This document shows positions 6,545-12,891 of a stretch of DNA of 13,767 nucleotides, piece after piece. The notes beneath the pieces were generated by a model, which ran no database searches, was not told the origin of the DNA, and saw only the letters and a program-made list of their open reading frames with translations. The translations under genes and the position numbers were made by a program. Every line of letters starts with the position of its first letter. Positions within the stretch are counted from its first letter, which is position 1. The DNA is from JAGIBJ01 sp047604965 (lineage in GTDB: Bacteria; Actinomycetota; Thermoleophilia; Solirubrobacterales; Solirubrobacteraceae), in contig JASGGQ010000074.1 in assembly GCA_047604965.1 (NCBI GenBank), positions 1-13,767 of the forward strand. Reading direction: 5' to 3'.

Positions 6545-7918
6545 TCAGCGCTCGGCGTATCCGTCGATGTTGCGCTGATGGGCGCGGGCGACCGCCAGCC
6601 CACCTTCCGGCACGTCATCGGTCACCACCGACCCGGCCGCCGTGTACGCGCGGTCGCCGAGCGTGACCGGTGCTACGAGCGTCGTGTCGACGCTGGTGCG
6701 CACCTGCTCGCCGAGCACGGTGCGCGATTTGACCTTCGTCTTGGCGTTGTAGTTCGCGGTGATCGTCGCCGCCCCGAGGTTGGAGCCGGCGCCAACGTCG
6801 GCATCCCCGATGTACGAAAGGTGCGGCACTTTCGCGCCCTCGCCGATCACCGAATTCTTGATCTCCACGAAGGTGCCGGCCTTCGCACCCGCCGCCAGCT
6901 GCGCGCCGGGCCGCAGATAGGCGTACGGCCCGACCGTCGCGCCCTCTCCGACATACGCGCCGTCGAGCGTACTGGCGCGTACGACGGCGCCATCGGCGAT
7001 CTCGCTGCCGGTCGCGATCGTGCCCTGCCCGATCAGGCAGTCGCGGCCGACGACGGTGCCGGCACGCAGCTGCACCGCCGGCTCGATCACGGTGTCCTGG
7101 CCGATCGTCACATCGACGTCGATCAGCACCGACGACACATCCAGGAAGGTCACGCCCGCTTCGGCGTGGCGGCGCAGCAACCGCAGCCGCGCGAGTTCGG
7201 CGACCTGCGCGAGCTGCCAGCGGTCGTTGACGCCGAGCACCACGTCGGCATCGGCGGCCGTGACCGCGCCGATCGCGCCGCCGCCGGCACGCAGCACCGC
7301 AAGCACATCGGGCAGGTAGCGTTCGCCCTGCGCGTTGTCGGTCCCGATCTGCGCCAGCGCAGCCGGCAACCGACCGGCGTCGAAGGCGTAGACCCCGGCG
7401 TTGACCTCGCGAATCGCGAGCTCCGCGTCGGTCGCGTCACCGGCGGCCTTGGTCTCGACGATGTTCAGCAGATCGCCGGCCGAGTCGCGTACGAGCCGGC
7501 CGTAGCCGGCCGGCTCGGCCAGTTCGGCGCCGAGCACCGTCGCCGCAGCACCGCGCCCCTCGTGGCGCTCGACCAGCTCGCGGATCGTGTCGCCATCGAC
7601 GAGTGGCGCATCACCGGGGACGACGACCACCGTGTCGACCGGAGCGAGCGCCGGAAGTGCGGCGAGCACCGCACCGGCCGTTCCATCGGCCTCCTGTTGC
7701 ACCGCGCCGACCACTCCCTGCGGTGCCTGCGCCAGCAGCAGGTCGAGCGCGCCATCCGGCGAATGCACGACGACGACCTGCGCCGCGCCGGCCTCCTGAG
7801 CGGCCGCGATCGGCCACGCCACCAGCGGGCGGCCGGCCAGTGGGTGGAGCACCTTCGGAGTGCGGGAACGCATGCGGGTTCCACGCCCGGCGGCCAGAAC
7901 GACAACGGCGAAACTCAC
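6545..7918 (-). CDS. glmU: Bifunctional N-acetylglucosamine-1-P uridyltransferase / glucosamine-1-P acetyltransferase
   Basis: GlmU makes UDP-GlcNAc for peptidoglycan in two steps. The 457-residue length is normal. The N-terminal uridyltransferase domain (about 1-235) has LAAGRGTRM (8-16), GDAPL (102-106, metal-binding D103), E155, EVNAG (N173) and GVNDR (230-234). The C-terminal left-handed beta helix holds the acetyltransferase site: VEIKN (K354), KVPHLSYIGDA (catalytic H366, Y369) and NYN (389-391). Most relatives have NYDG..K at that last motif; here it reads NYNAKTK. The segment TSVDTTLVAPVTLGD followed by QRNIDGYAER resembles actinobacterial GlmU. The start is GTG 7918 with TAGCCT 6 nt upstream. 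A tRNA gene lies 29 nt upstream, and prs follows. Confidence 0.97.
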   Translation of the reverse strand: MSFAVVVLAAGRGTRMRSRTPKVLHPLAGRPLVAWPIAAAQEAGAAQVVVVHSPDGALDLLLAQAPQGVVGAVQQEADGTAGAVLAALPALAPVDTVVVVPGDAPLVDGDTIRELVERHEGRGAAATVLGAELAEPAGYGRLVRDSAGDLLNIVETKAAGDATDAELAIREVNAGVYAFDAGRLPAALAQIGTDNAQGERYLPDVLAVLRAGGGAIGAVTAADADVVLGVNDRWQLAQVAELARLRLLRRHAEAGVTFLDVSSVLIDVDVTIGQDTVIEPAVQLRAGTVVGRDCLIGQGTIATGSEIADGAVVRASTLDGAYVGEGATVGPYAYLRPGAQLAAGAKAGTFVEIKNSVIGEGAKVPHLSYIGDADVGAGSNLGAATITANYNAKTKVKSRTVLGEQVRTSVDTTLVAPVTLGDRAYTAAGSVVTDDVPEGGLAVARAHQRNIDGYAER

Positions 7919-7924
7919 GCGCCC

Positions 7925-7930
7925 AGGCTA
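7925..7930 (-). promoter_or_regulatory. Candidate -10 element of glmU (TAGCCT), leaderless spacing
   Basis: TAGCCT ends 6 nt before GTG 7918. A -35 at 17-nt spacing would fall on 7948-7953, on the 3' end of the tRNA-Gln gene. The purine-rich GGG in the spacer is too close to the GTG to be a normal Shine-Dalgarno. Confidence 0.4.
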
Positions 7931-7947
7931 CCGACCGGTCGAGTCGA

Positions 7948-8019
7948 TTGCGGACCTAGGATTCGAACCTAGACTTGACGGCTCCAAAGGCCGCTGTGCT
8001 GCCGTTACACCAGTCCGCA
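7948..8019 (-). tRNA. tRNA-Gln (anticodon UUG)
   Basis: The minus strand folds as a complete 72-nt cloverleaf. The acceptor stem is TGCGGAC/GTCCGCA. The D stem GTGT/GCAC has a loop holding GG. The anticodon stem GCGGC/GCCGT has one G-U pair and loop CTTTGGA, giving anticodon TTG. A 5-nt variable region follows, then T stem CTAGG/CCTAG with loop TTCGAAT. The discriminator base is A, and no CCA is encoded. The first pair is a weak U1-A72, a known feature of bacterial tRNA-Gln. It lies 29 nt upstream of glmU and downstream of a strong hairpin. Confidence 0.95.
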
Positions 8020-8043
8020 GCGGGCGTACGCCGCGCTCCGCGC

Positions 8044-8049
8044 ACAATA
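8044..8049 (-). promoter_or_regulatory. Candidate -10 element of tRNA-Gln (TATTGT)
   Basis: TATTGT matches TANNNT and lies 24 nt upstream of the mature tRNA 5' end, giving a predicted short 5' leader for RNase P removal. It is the only AT-rich patch between the upstream hairpin and the tRNA. No clear -35. Confidence 0.35.
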
Positions 8050-8062
8050 GATGAGAGGGGCC

Positions 8063-8086
8063 GGCCGCGCGTGGCACGTCGCGGCC
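8063..8086 (-). terminator. Strong hairpin after the thrombospondin-repeat gene
   Basis: GGCCGCG pairs perfectly with CGCGGCC (7 bp), and the interval can add three more pairs (CGT/ACG) around a GCC loop. It lies 35 nt beyond the stop codon of the thrombospondin-repeat gene and before the tRNA-Gln promoter region, where a terminator is expected. A U tract is missing, as is common in GC-rich genomes. Confidence 0.55.
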
Positions 8087-8120
8087 CAGCGCACCTGCTC
8101 AAGAAGCTGCCGCGCGCCGG

Positions 8121-9377
8121 CTACGGCGCGCCGGTGGTCGATGCCGGCTCGGTGGTGGCGGAAGTGTCGTCGGTCGTCGCGTCGGTCGTCGCGTCAGGCG
8201 TGGTCGTCTCGTCCGCGCTGGGCGATTCCTCCTCCACCGGTTCAGGCGTCGCCGGTTCCACGTCGGCCGTCGGCGGCTCAGCAAGCACCGGAGCGCTGCC
8301 GGTGCTCTCGGAGGGCACCGGATCGACCTCAGGGGTCGTCGACTCTGCTGGCGTCTCGTCGGCGGGAGTCGTCGCTGAGTCGTCGCTGGGCTGCGCATCG
8401 TCGGCAGCGGTGCTGGGCGTATCGACAGCCGGAGTGTCCGACACCGGGTCGCTCGCCGACGGCTCCGGCGACGCGACCGGCTCGGGTGTTGCCACCGGCG
8501 TTTTCGGCTTGTACGCGTCAGGGATGCTTGCCGGATCGCCGGGGTCGCTGCCGAGCAGGACCTCCACCGCGTTCGGCACGCCGTCGCCATCGGCGTCGCC
8601 TGAGCCGTCATCGACACCCGAGGCGCCCGTGTCGACCTTTGTCGGGTCGTATCCAAGCGCGTATTCCAAGCTGTCTGGGACACCATCGCCGTCAGAGTCC
8701 ACGTCCGGCTGCTCGGCAACCAGCGGGTTGCGGCGATACCGCACTTCCCAACCGTCCGGGAGGCCGTCGCCGTCGGTGTCGGCCACCTTCGGGTTGGTGC
8801 CGACCGCCACTTCCTGTTCGTCGGGCAGGCCATCGCCGTCGCTGTCGAGTGCGCTCGTCGATGTCGGCGTTTTCGTCGCGCCGGTCGAACCTTTCGACGT
8901 CGACAACGAGGACGAGCTACTGCGGCGCGTCGAACCGCCAGTCCTCGTGCGGCGCGTGTCGCTGCGATCCTGCGACGAACTGCCGGCAGAGACGTTCGTC
9001 ACCGGCACCTGGGCTGCGACGCCACCAACGGTCACGCTCTGCCCGCCCGCAGTCGCCAGCGCACCAGTAGCGCCAGATCGCGCGGTCGCGCCGACAATGC
9101 CTCCAGTGAAGATCGCCGTGCGCTGCGTGCTGGCGACGCCGGAGCGATCCGGCCGCCACACCTGAACGGCCACGTTTGGCTGCGACGCCGTTTGGCTCGG
9201 TACCGACAGCACGGCCGTGTCGAGCGTCGCGACGGCGCCAGCGACCAATGCGCCGCCAGCAAGGACGACGACGGTCGGAGCCACAAAAGGACTCCAACGC
9301 GAACGAGCCACGCTCACGCGGGCCAAGATGTCACGACGAGCGTTCATGAAATTGAGCGGTGAGCGCGCAAACCACAC
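8121..9377 (-). CDS. Membrane-anchored protein with four thrombospondin type 3 calcium repeats
   Basis: The 418-residue protein begins with a basic region, then one hydrophobic segment (about 31-52, PFVAPTVVVLAGGALVAGAVAT), a signal peptide or anchor. A Ser/Thr/Gly-rich stretch follows (about 60-175). Four repeats of the form DxDGDGxPDxxExxxGxxP begin near residues 178, 200, 227 and 261; the Asp residues are the calcium ligands of thrombospondin type 3 repeats. The last ~125 residues are Pro/Thr/Ser/Asp/Glu-rich, surely disordered and outside the cell. No LPXTG or other sorting signal is seen, so the anchor is probably the N-terminal helix. Function is unknown; adhesion or envelope stabilisation are guesses. 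I chose GTG 9377 because AGGGGGG lies just upstream, though spacing is short; ATG 9347 would also keep the signal. It follows the PucR-like gene by 150 nt. Confidence 0.85.
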   Translation of the reverse strand: MWFARSPLNFMNARRDILARVSVARSRWSPFVAPTVVVLAGGALVAGAVATLDTAVLSVPSQTASQPNVAVQVWRPDRSGVASTQRTAIFTGGIVGATARSGATGALATAGGQSVTVGGVAAQVPVTNVSAGSSSQDRSDTRRTRTGGSTRRSSSSSLSTSKGSTGATKTPTSTSALDSDGDGLPDEQEVAVGTNPKVADTDGDGLPDGWEVRYRRNPLVAEQPDVDSDGDGVPDSLEYALGYDPTKVDTGASGVDDGSGDADGDGVPNAVEVLLGSDPGDPASIPDAYKPKTPVATPEPVASPEPSASDPVSDTPAVDTPSTAADDAQPSDDSATTPADETPAESTTPEVDPVPSESTGSAPVLAEPPTADVEPATPEPVEEESPSADETTTPDATTDATTDDTSATTEPASTTGAP

Positions 9378-9380
9378 GCG

Positions 9381-9408
9381 CCCCCCTGCGATCGGCAGGC
9401 AGCCCGCA
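9381..9408 (-). promoter_or_regulatory. G-rich ribosome-binding site with adjacent hairpin
   Basis: AGGGGGG (9381-9387) is the only Shine-Dalgarno-like sequence at an unlinked start in this window. It directly abuts a potential hairpin on the minus strand, CTGCG...CGCAG with an inner GGC/GCC. The arrangement could modulate access to the ribosome-binding site. I matched it to no known riboswitch family. Confidence 0.3.
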
Positions 9409-9522
9409 GCACTTGAGAGCGGATATGCGCCACGTGGACGGACAGCTGAGTGGCCCGATCGAGCCGTTGCCGCCCACGCCAGGCCACCTCGGCCCTGTTC
9501 GTGAACGGCGAGTGGCGGAAAC

Positions 9523-9535
9523 CCCGGTTACCGGG
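9523..9535 (-). terminator. Weak hairpin over the stop codon of the PucR-like gene
   Basis: CCCGG-TAA-CCGGG forms a small perfect stem whose loop is the stop codon (9528-9530) on the minus strand. It is followed by GTTT and no longer T tract. It may be a weak terminator or chance. Confidence 0.25.
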
Positions 9536-10733
9536 AGGTTGCTCGCAGCCGCGATGCCGGAAGCGCGGTGCCGGTACCTTCGGCGCCTTGCTGGCGCGCG
9601 ATCCCAAGCACGCGCATCGCTTTGAGGCCGAGTGACAGGCGTTCGCGGCCGTCGCTGGAGCCAACATCAAGGCCGGCCAGCTCCCGCACCCGCTCCAACC
9701 GGTAGCGCACCGTGTGACGATGCGTAAAGAGCGCCTGCGCCGTACCGGCGACGTTGCCGTCGTTCTCCAGGAACGCTTCGACCGTTCGCACCAGCTCGGT
9801 TTCGTACTGGCGGTCGTACGCCATCAGCGGCGCAACCGTCTCCTCGTAAAAGCGTTCCAGTTCGCCGACGTCGGTCGTCATCGCCGGCAGCAGCAAGCGG
9901 TACGAGCCAGTCTCCTCGAACGCCAGCAGTGGGTCGCCGCCCGCAAACGCGACATTCGCAGCCAGCAACGCCTCGTCGCGCGCACGCACGAGATCGTCAA
10001 CCGTCGCGGCGGGACGGCTGCGACCGACTGTCGCGCGGAGCTTGGTGCCCTGCGGCTCCAGCCGGCGACCGAGCTGCTCAGCGACCCGCTGCGCGACCCC
10101 TTCATCACCGGGCACCACGACCACCGGCGCTGCCCCAACCCGCTGAAGTTCGACCGGCAGCACCGTGCTGCGCGGCTCAGCCTCGGAGGCCGCCGCACCG
10201 ACCGATTCCAGCAACCCGTCGCGCCAGCCTTCGTCGAGTGGGGTCACCGCCTGCGCGCGAATCACGAGCACCGAACGCGGCACCGGCGTCGGCTCCAACG
10301 TCGCGAATCGCTCCAGGAGATCGGCGGACGGACTACCGGAACCGCCGAGCACCTCGGCGAGCAGCCGCGCCAACTCTGCGCTGTCGTTGCCGGCCGGATC
10401 GTGCGACAGGGCGATCGACGAACTCAGCAACGCCACCGCAATCCCGAGCAGCGCCGGACTCGCCGGGCCGTCATGCCACCCCAGCGCGACCGAGCCGACC
10501 GACTGGCCGCCGACCTGCAAGTCGTGGACATCCAAGTTGTCGCGTGTGCGCAACGTACGCTCCTCAAGCGTCGAGCGCGCAACCAGTGCCACCGTTGCAC
10601 CGCTCGCATCGCGCACGACGGCGCTACACCGCAGCGCCGCGCCGATCGCGCGTGCCACCGCCGGCGGGCTTCCAGCGATCGCGAGGCGCTCGGCCGCTTT
10701 CGCGAGCGCTTCGATCTCGGGAGCGTCAGCCAT
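9528..10733 (-). CDS. PucR/CdaR-type transcriptional regulator
   Basis: The 401-residue protein ends in a PucR C-terminal helix-turn-helix (about 308-378): YETELVRTVEAFLENDGNVA, then AQALFTHRHTVRYRLERVREL. The phrase HRHTVRYRL is highly typical. Before it, residues about 150-275 look like the CdaR GGDEF-like domain (RSVLVIRAQAV...ATVGRSRPAATVDDLVRARDEA), and residues about 15-110 could be a degenerate GAF-like sensor. Members control purine, sugar-acid or amino-acid use in other bacteria, but no catabolic genes lie nearby, so the target is unknown. ATG 10733 has no Shine-Dalgarno; TAAGCT lies 10 nt upstream. Downstream is the thrombospondin-repeat gene, which may share its transcript. The last ~20 residues are a variable tail. 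Confidence 0.92.
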   Translation of the reverse strand: MADAPEIEALAKAAERLAIAGSPPAVARAIGAALRCSAVVRDASGATVALVARSTLEERTLRTRDNLDVHDLQVGGQSVGSVALGWHDGPASPALLGIAVALLSSSIALSHDPAGNDSAELARLLAEVLGGSGSPSADLLERFATLEPTPVPRSVLVIRAQAVTPLDEGWRDGLLESVGAAASEAEPRSTVLPVELQRVGAAPVVVVPGDEGVAQRVAEQLGRRLEPQGTKLRATVGRSRPAATVDDLVRARDEALLAANVAFAGGDPLLAFEETGSYRLLLPAMTTDVGELERFYEETVAPLMAYDRQYETELVRTVEAFLENDGNVAGTAQALFTHRHTVRYRLERVRELAGLDVGSSDGRERLSLGLKAMRVLGIARQQGAEGTGTALPASRLRATSR

Positions 10734-10743
10734 CAGTGCCGCA

Positions 10744-10749
10744 AGCTTA
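10744..10749 (-). promoter_or_regulatory. Candidate -10 element of the PucR-like gene (TAAGCT)
   Basis: TAAGCT matches TANNNT and ends 10 nt before ATG 10733, within the 78-nt gap after the small membrane gene. No good -35. A leader of about 4 nt is predicted. Confidence 0.35.
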
Positions 10750-10811
10750 GGGATCCACTGAGCAATTCGCTGCGCGGGGAGCGGCGCTCAGCGACGTCCG
10801 TCCAGGCCCGA

Positions 10812-11036
10812 TCACCTCGCGAGCACATCCCACTCGTAGGCCACCAGCAGCCCGATCGCCGTGCCGATTCCCACGCCGACCAGCAGCGTGTAACAGCTCA
10901 GCAGGATCGCGATGGAGCGCTGAAGCGCCCCATCGAAGCTACGAACCACCGGGAACGCGACGAGCCACAGCCAAAAGCCAATGCCGGTGACCGCGCAGAT
11001 CGCGCCCACAAGAATCGAAGTCGTTTCAGGAGTCAT
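10812..11036 (-). CDS. Small two-helix membrane protein coupled to dedA-like gene
   Basis: This 74-residue hypothetical protein has two transmembrane helices (about 7-31 and 41-67) joined by a short loop, VRSFDGALQR. The basic loop is probably cytoplasmic, putting both ends outside. The ATG overlaps the TGA of the upstream DedA-like gene (ATGA, 4 nt), so it is almost certainly translated by coupling. The frame is open further upstream, but that part is Arg-rich sequence antiparallel to the DedA tail and is not credible. I do not recognise a family. Position and coupling suggest it works with, or is made in proportion to, the DedA-like protein. It is too small to be a transporter on its own. 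Confidence 0.75.
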   Translation of the reverse strand: MTPETTSILVGAICAVTGIGFWLWLVAFPVVRSFDGALQRSIAILLSCYTLLVGVGIGTAIGLLVAYEWDVLAR

Positions 11037-12004
11037 ACGGTCGGTCGTTGCGCCGCGTCGCGATCGCCGGCAGCGTGTCCGTCGCCGGCAACGGTACCGT
11101 CCGCAGCGGCTGCGCGCGAGTGCGAGCGGCCGGGAAGTCGCGGCTCGATCCGTGCGATCAGCGCCCACAGCGCGGCAGCGGGCCGCGCGACCAGCGGCCG
11201 CTCCTGCTGCTGTGCGATCCAGCGGTCAACGTGGTCGCGGCGGCCCGGATCGCGGCGGGCGTTGACGGCAACCGCGACAAACACGCCGACGACGATCAAC
11301 GTGCCGACGATGAACAGCGCACGGCCAACGAGGCTGACCAACTGATCGAAGTTCTGCCAGAAGATCGAGCCCAGCACCGCAAGGCCGGACGCCCACGCGG
11401 CGGTCGCGACGAGGTCGAAGACCAAGAACTCCCAGAAGCGCATCCGCGAGGAACCGGCCAGGAACGGGACCAGCGGCCGCACCACGCCCACCCAGCGGCC
11501 GAGCAGGATCGTCAGTTTCCCGTGGCGGGTGAAGAAGCCCTCGACGAACGCGACCTGCGGCTCACCGACCTTCACTCGCGCGCCGTGACGAACCAGGAAG
11601 GCACGGCCGTAGCGGCGCCCGATCGCGTACGCGCTGAGATCTCCGGCCATTGCGCTGATCCAGGTGACGAGGATCAGCGTCACAAGGTCGATCGTGCCGG
11701 CACCAGCAAGCACGCCGCCGAACAACACGACCGTCTCGCCCGGCGCGACGAACCCGAGGAACGCCCCGGTTTCCAGGAAGGCGTTGACGCCGACCAGCAG
11801 GTAGGTCCATTTGCCGAGATGCCCACCGATCTGCGTCACGAGCTCTTCGATGCTCGGCGGGTGCAGCACGCCAGCCCCCATCAGCGCAGCCAGGATCGTG
11901 AGCACCGCCAACACGCCGCGCAGCAGCCACCCCGACGAACGGAGCTTGACAACGGCGACCGCCAGCGCGGCCGCCACAACGATCCAGAGCGGCTTTACGG
12001 CCAT
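11033..12004 (-). CDS. DedA/VTT-family membrane protein with extensions
   Basis: DedA proteins are polytopic inner-membrane proteins implicated in recycling undecaprenyl phosphate and phospholipid flipping. The VTT core spans about residues 60-245. It has FLETGAFLGFVAPGE (76-90), GDLSAYAIGRRYGR (121-134) and LLGRWVGVVRPLVPFLAG (167-184). E78 and E90 have the 12-residue spacing of E. coli YqjA E39/D51, and R170 and R176 have that of R130/R136, so the charged residues needed for function seem kept. At 323 residues it exceeds the usual ~200-220. There is an added N-terminal part with two hydrophobic stretches (about 6-19, 27-45) and a C-terminal tail of ~75 residues rich in Ala, Arg and Asp. ATG 12004 overlaps the end of ispE by 10 nt. 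Confidence 0.92.
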   Translation of the reverse strand: MAVKPLWIVVAAALAVAVVKLRSSGWLLRGVLAVLTILAALMGAGVLHPPSIEELVTQIGGHLGKWTYLLVGVNAFLETGAFLGFVAPGETVVLFGGVLAGAGTIDLVTLILVTWISAMAGDLSAYAIGRRYGRAFLVRHGARVKVGEPQVAFVEGFFTRHGKLTILLGRWVGVVRPLVPFLAGSSRMRFWEFLVFDLVATAAWASGLAVLGSIFWQNFDQLVSLVGRALFIVGTLIVVGVFVAVAVNARRDPGRRDHVDRWIAQQQERPLVARPAAALWALIARIEPRLPGRSHSRAAAADGTVAGDGHAAGDRDAAQRPTV

Positions 12005-12891
12005 CGCGGTCGCTCAAGCGTAGCCCGATGTTCGGGGTATGCGAGCCACACTGGTCGATCGACCCCGATTCGCACGGCCGCCGCTTCGCCCTCGGTCGGC
12101 GCGAACAATCCGACGACGGTCGGGCCGGAACCGGAGACGATCACGTGCTCGGCGCCTTCGGCACGCAACCGTGCCAGCGCATCGTCGATCTGCGGGCAGA
12201 GCCGCTGTGCGGCACGCTGAAGATCGTTGATGACCAGGCCCGCCCGCTCGACGCCGCCGTGTCGCTCGGCCTGCTGAACGGCGACGCGGAGTTGCGCGAT
12301 CTCGTCGGCGTCGCGCGGCGGCGAGAGCCGGTCGGCCTCGGCGTAGACGGCGCCAGCGGAAAGCTGCGCGTCGAGCGGCACGATCACCGCCTCCCAGTCC
12401 GGCTTGGCGGGGCTGGGGCGTAGCTGCTCCCCCGCGCCGCCACCGATCACGCGGCGCCCCTGGACCTGGCTGGGAACGTCAGCGCCGAGCGTCGCGGCGA
12501 TCGCTTCCAGGCGGGCGATGTCGGTGTCCTGCGCGAACGCGGCGGCGAGCCGCAGCGCCGCGGCGGCGTCGGCCGAACCGCCGGCCATCCCACCGGCGAT
12601 CGGAATGCGCTTCTCGATCTCCAGGATCACCGGCGGCCCATCCCACCCGGTCGTCGCGCGGTACGCCGCCAGCGCGGCGGTGGCGAGGTTATCGCCGGTC
12701 ACGCCGGGGCAGCGAACCTCGTCGCCGGGCGCCTGCGGGTCGAGCGTCGCGGCGAGCTGGTCAACAAGGTCGATCGGCTGGAAGACGGTCACGAGTTCGT
12801 GGCGGCCATCCTGTGCGCGCACCGGGCCGACGAACAGCGCGACATTGAGCTTCGCCGGAGCCGAGCAGCTCAGTCGCGTGACGGTACTCAC
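11995..12891 (-). CDS. ispE: 4-diphosphocytidyl-2-C-methyl-D-erythritol kinase
   Basis: IspE phosphorylates CDP-methylerythritol in the MEP pathway to isoprenoid precursors, so this organism should use the MEP route. It is a GHMP kinase of 298 residues, a normal length. Visible motifs are SAPAKLN (10-16, K14), DGRHEL (28-33, H31; commonly DGYHEL), the ATP-binding PIAGGMAGGSADAAAAL (97-113), LGADVPSQV with catalytic D138, and the C-terminal VSGSGPTVVGLF. K14 and D138 match the catalytic pair of the E. coli enzyme (K10, D141). The start is GTG 12891, which overlaps the rsmA stop (GTGA), the usual rsmA-ispE junction. The end overlaps the DedA-like gene by 10 nt, making ispE, the DedA-like gene and the small membrane gene one coupled unit. 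Confidence 0.97.
   Translation of the reverse strand: MSTVTRLSCSAPAKLNVALFVGPVRAQDGRHELVTVFQPIDLVDQLAATLDPQAPGDEVRCPGVTGDNLATAALAAYRATTGWDGPPVILEIEKRIPIAGGMAGGSADAAAALRLAAAFAQDTDIARLEAIAATLGADVPSQVQGRRVIGGGAGEQLRPSPAKPDWEAVIVPLDAQLSAGAVYAEADRLSPPRDADEIAQLRVAVQQAERHGGVERAGLVINDLQRAAQRLCPQIDDALARLRAEGAEHVIVSGSGPTVVGLFAPTEGEAAAVRIGVDRPVWLAYPEHRATLERPRWP

Noticed and set aside
4686..6578. Long plus-strand open frame (630 codons)
   Set aside because: It runs antiparallel across the TetR gene and prs, both with clear family motifs, and across two intergenic hairpins. It shows no domain of its own.
6449..7972. Long plus-strand open frame opposite glmU (507 codons)
   Set aside because: Shadow of glmU; composition is Arg/Asp/His-rich and it ends inside the tRNA-Gln region.
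8160..8220. Short tandem repeats of TCGTCGCG and similar
   Set aside because: They simply encode the Ala-Thr-Thr-Asp low-complexity tail of the calcium-repeat protein, not a separate repeat array.
9378..9540. Possible cyclic-di-GMP riboswitch near the PucR-like stop codon
   Set aside because: A GGGGTTTCC / GGTAACCGGGG patch superficially recalls the end of a GEMM-type element, but the conserved GGACGCAAAGCC core is missing and the sequence overlaps coding DNA.
9450..9635. Plus-strand stretch encoding LFVNGEWRKP, like the start of aldehyde dehydrogenases
   Set aside because: The frame is only 61 codons, is partly antisense to the PucR-like gene and has no dehydrogenase sequence after it. The match is coincidence.
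9714..12220. Plus-strand open frames opposite the PucR-like gene, dedA-like gene and ispE
   Set aside because: They are low-complexity Arg/Gln/Asp-rich shadows of genes with strong motifs on the minus strand.
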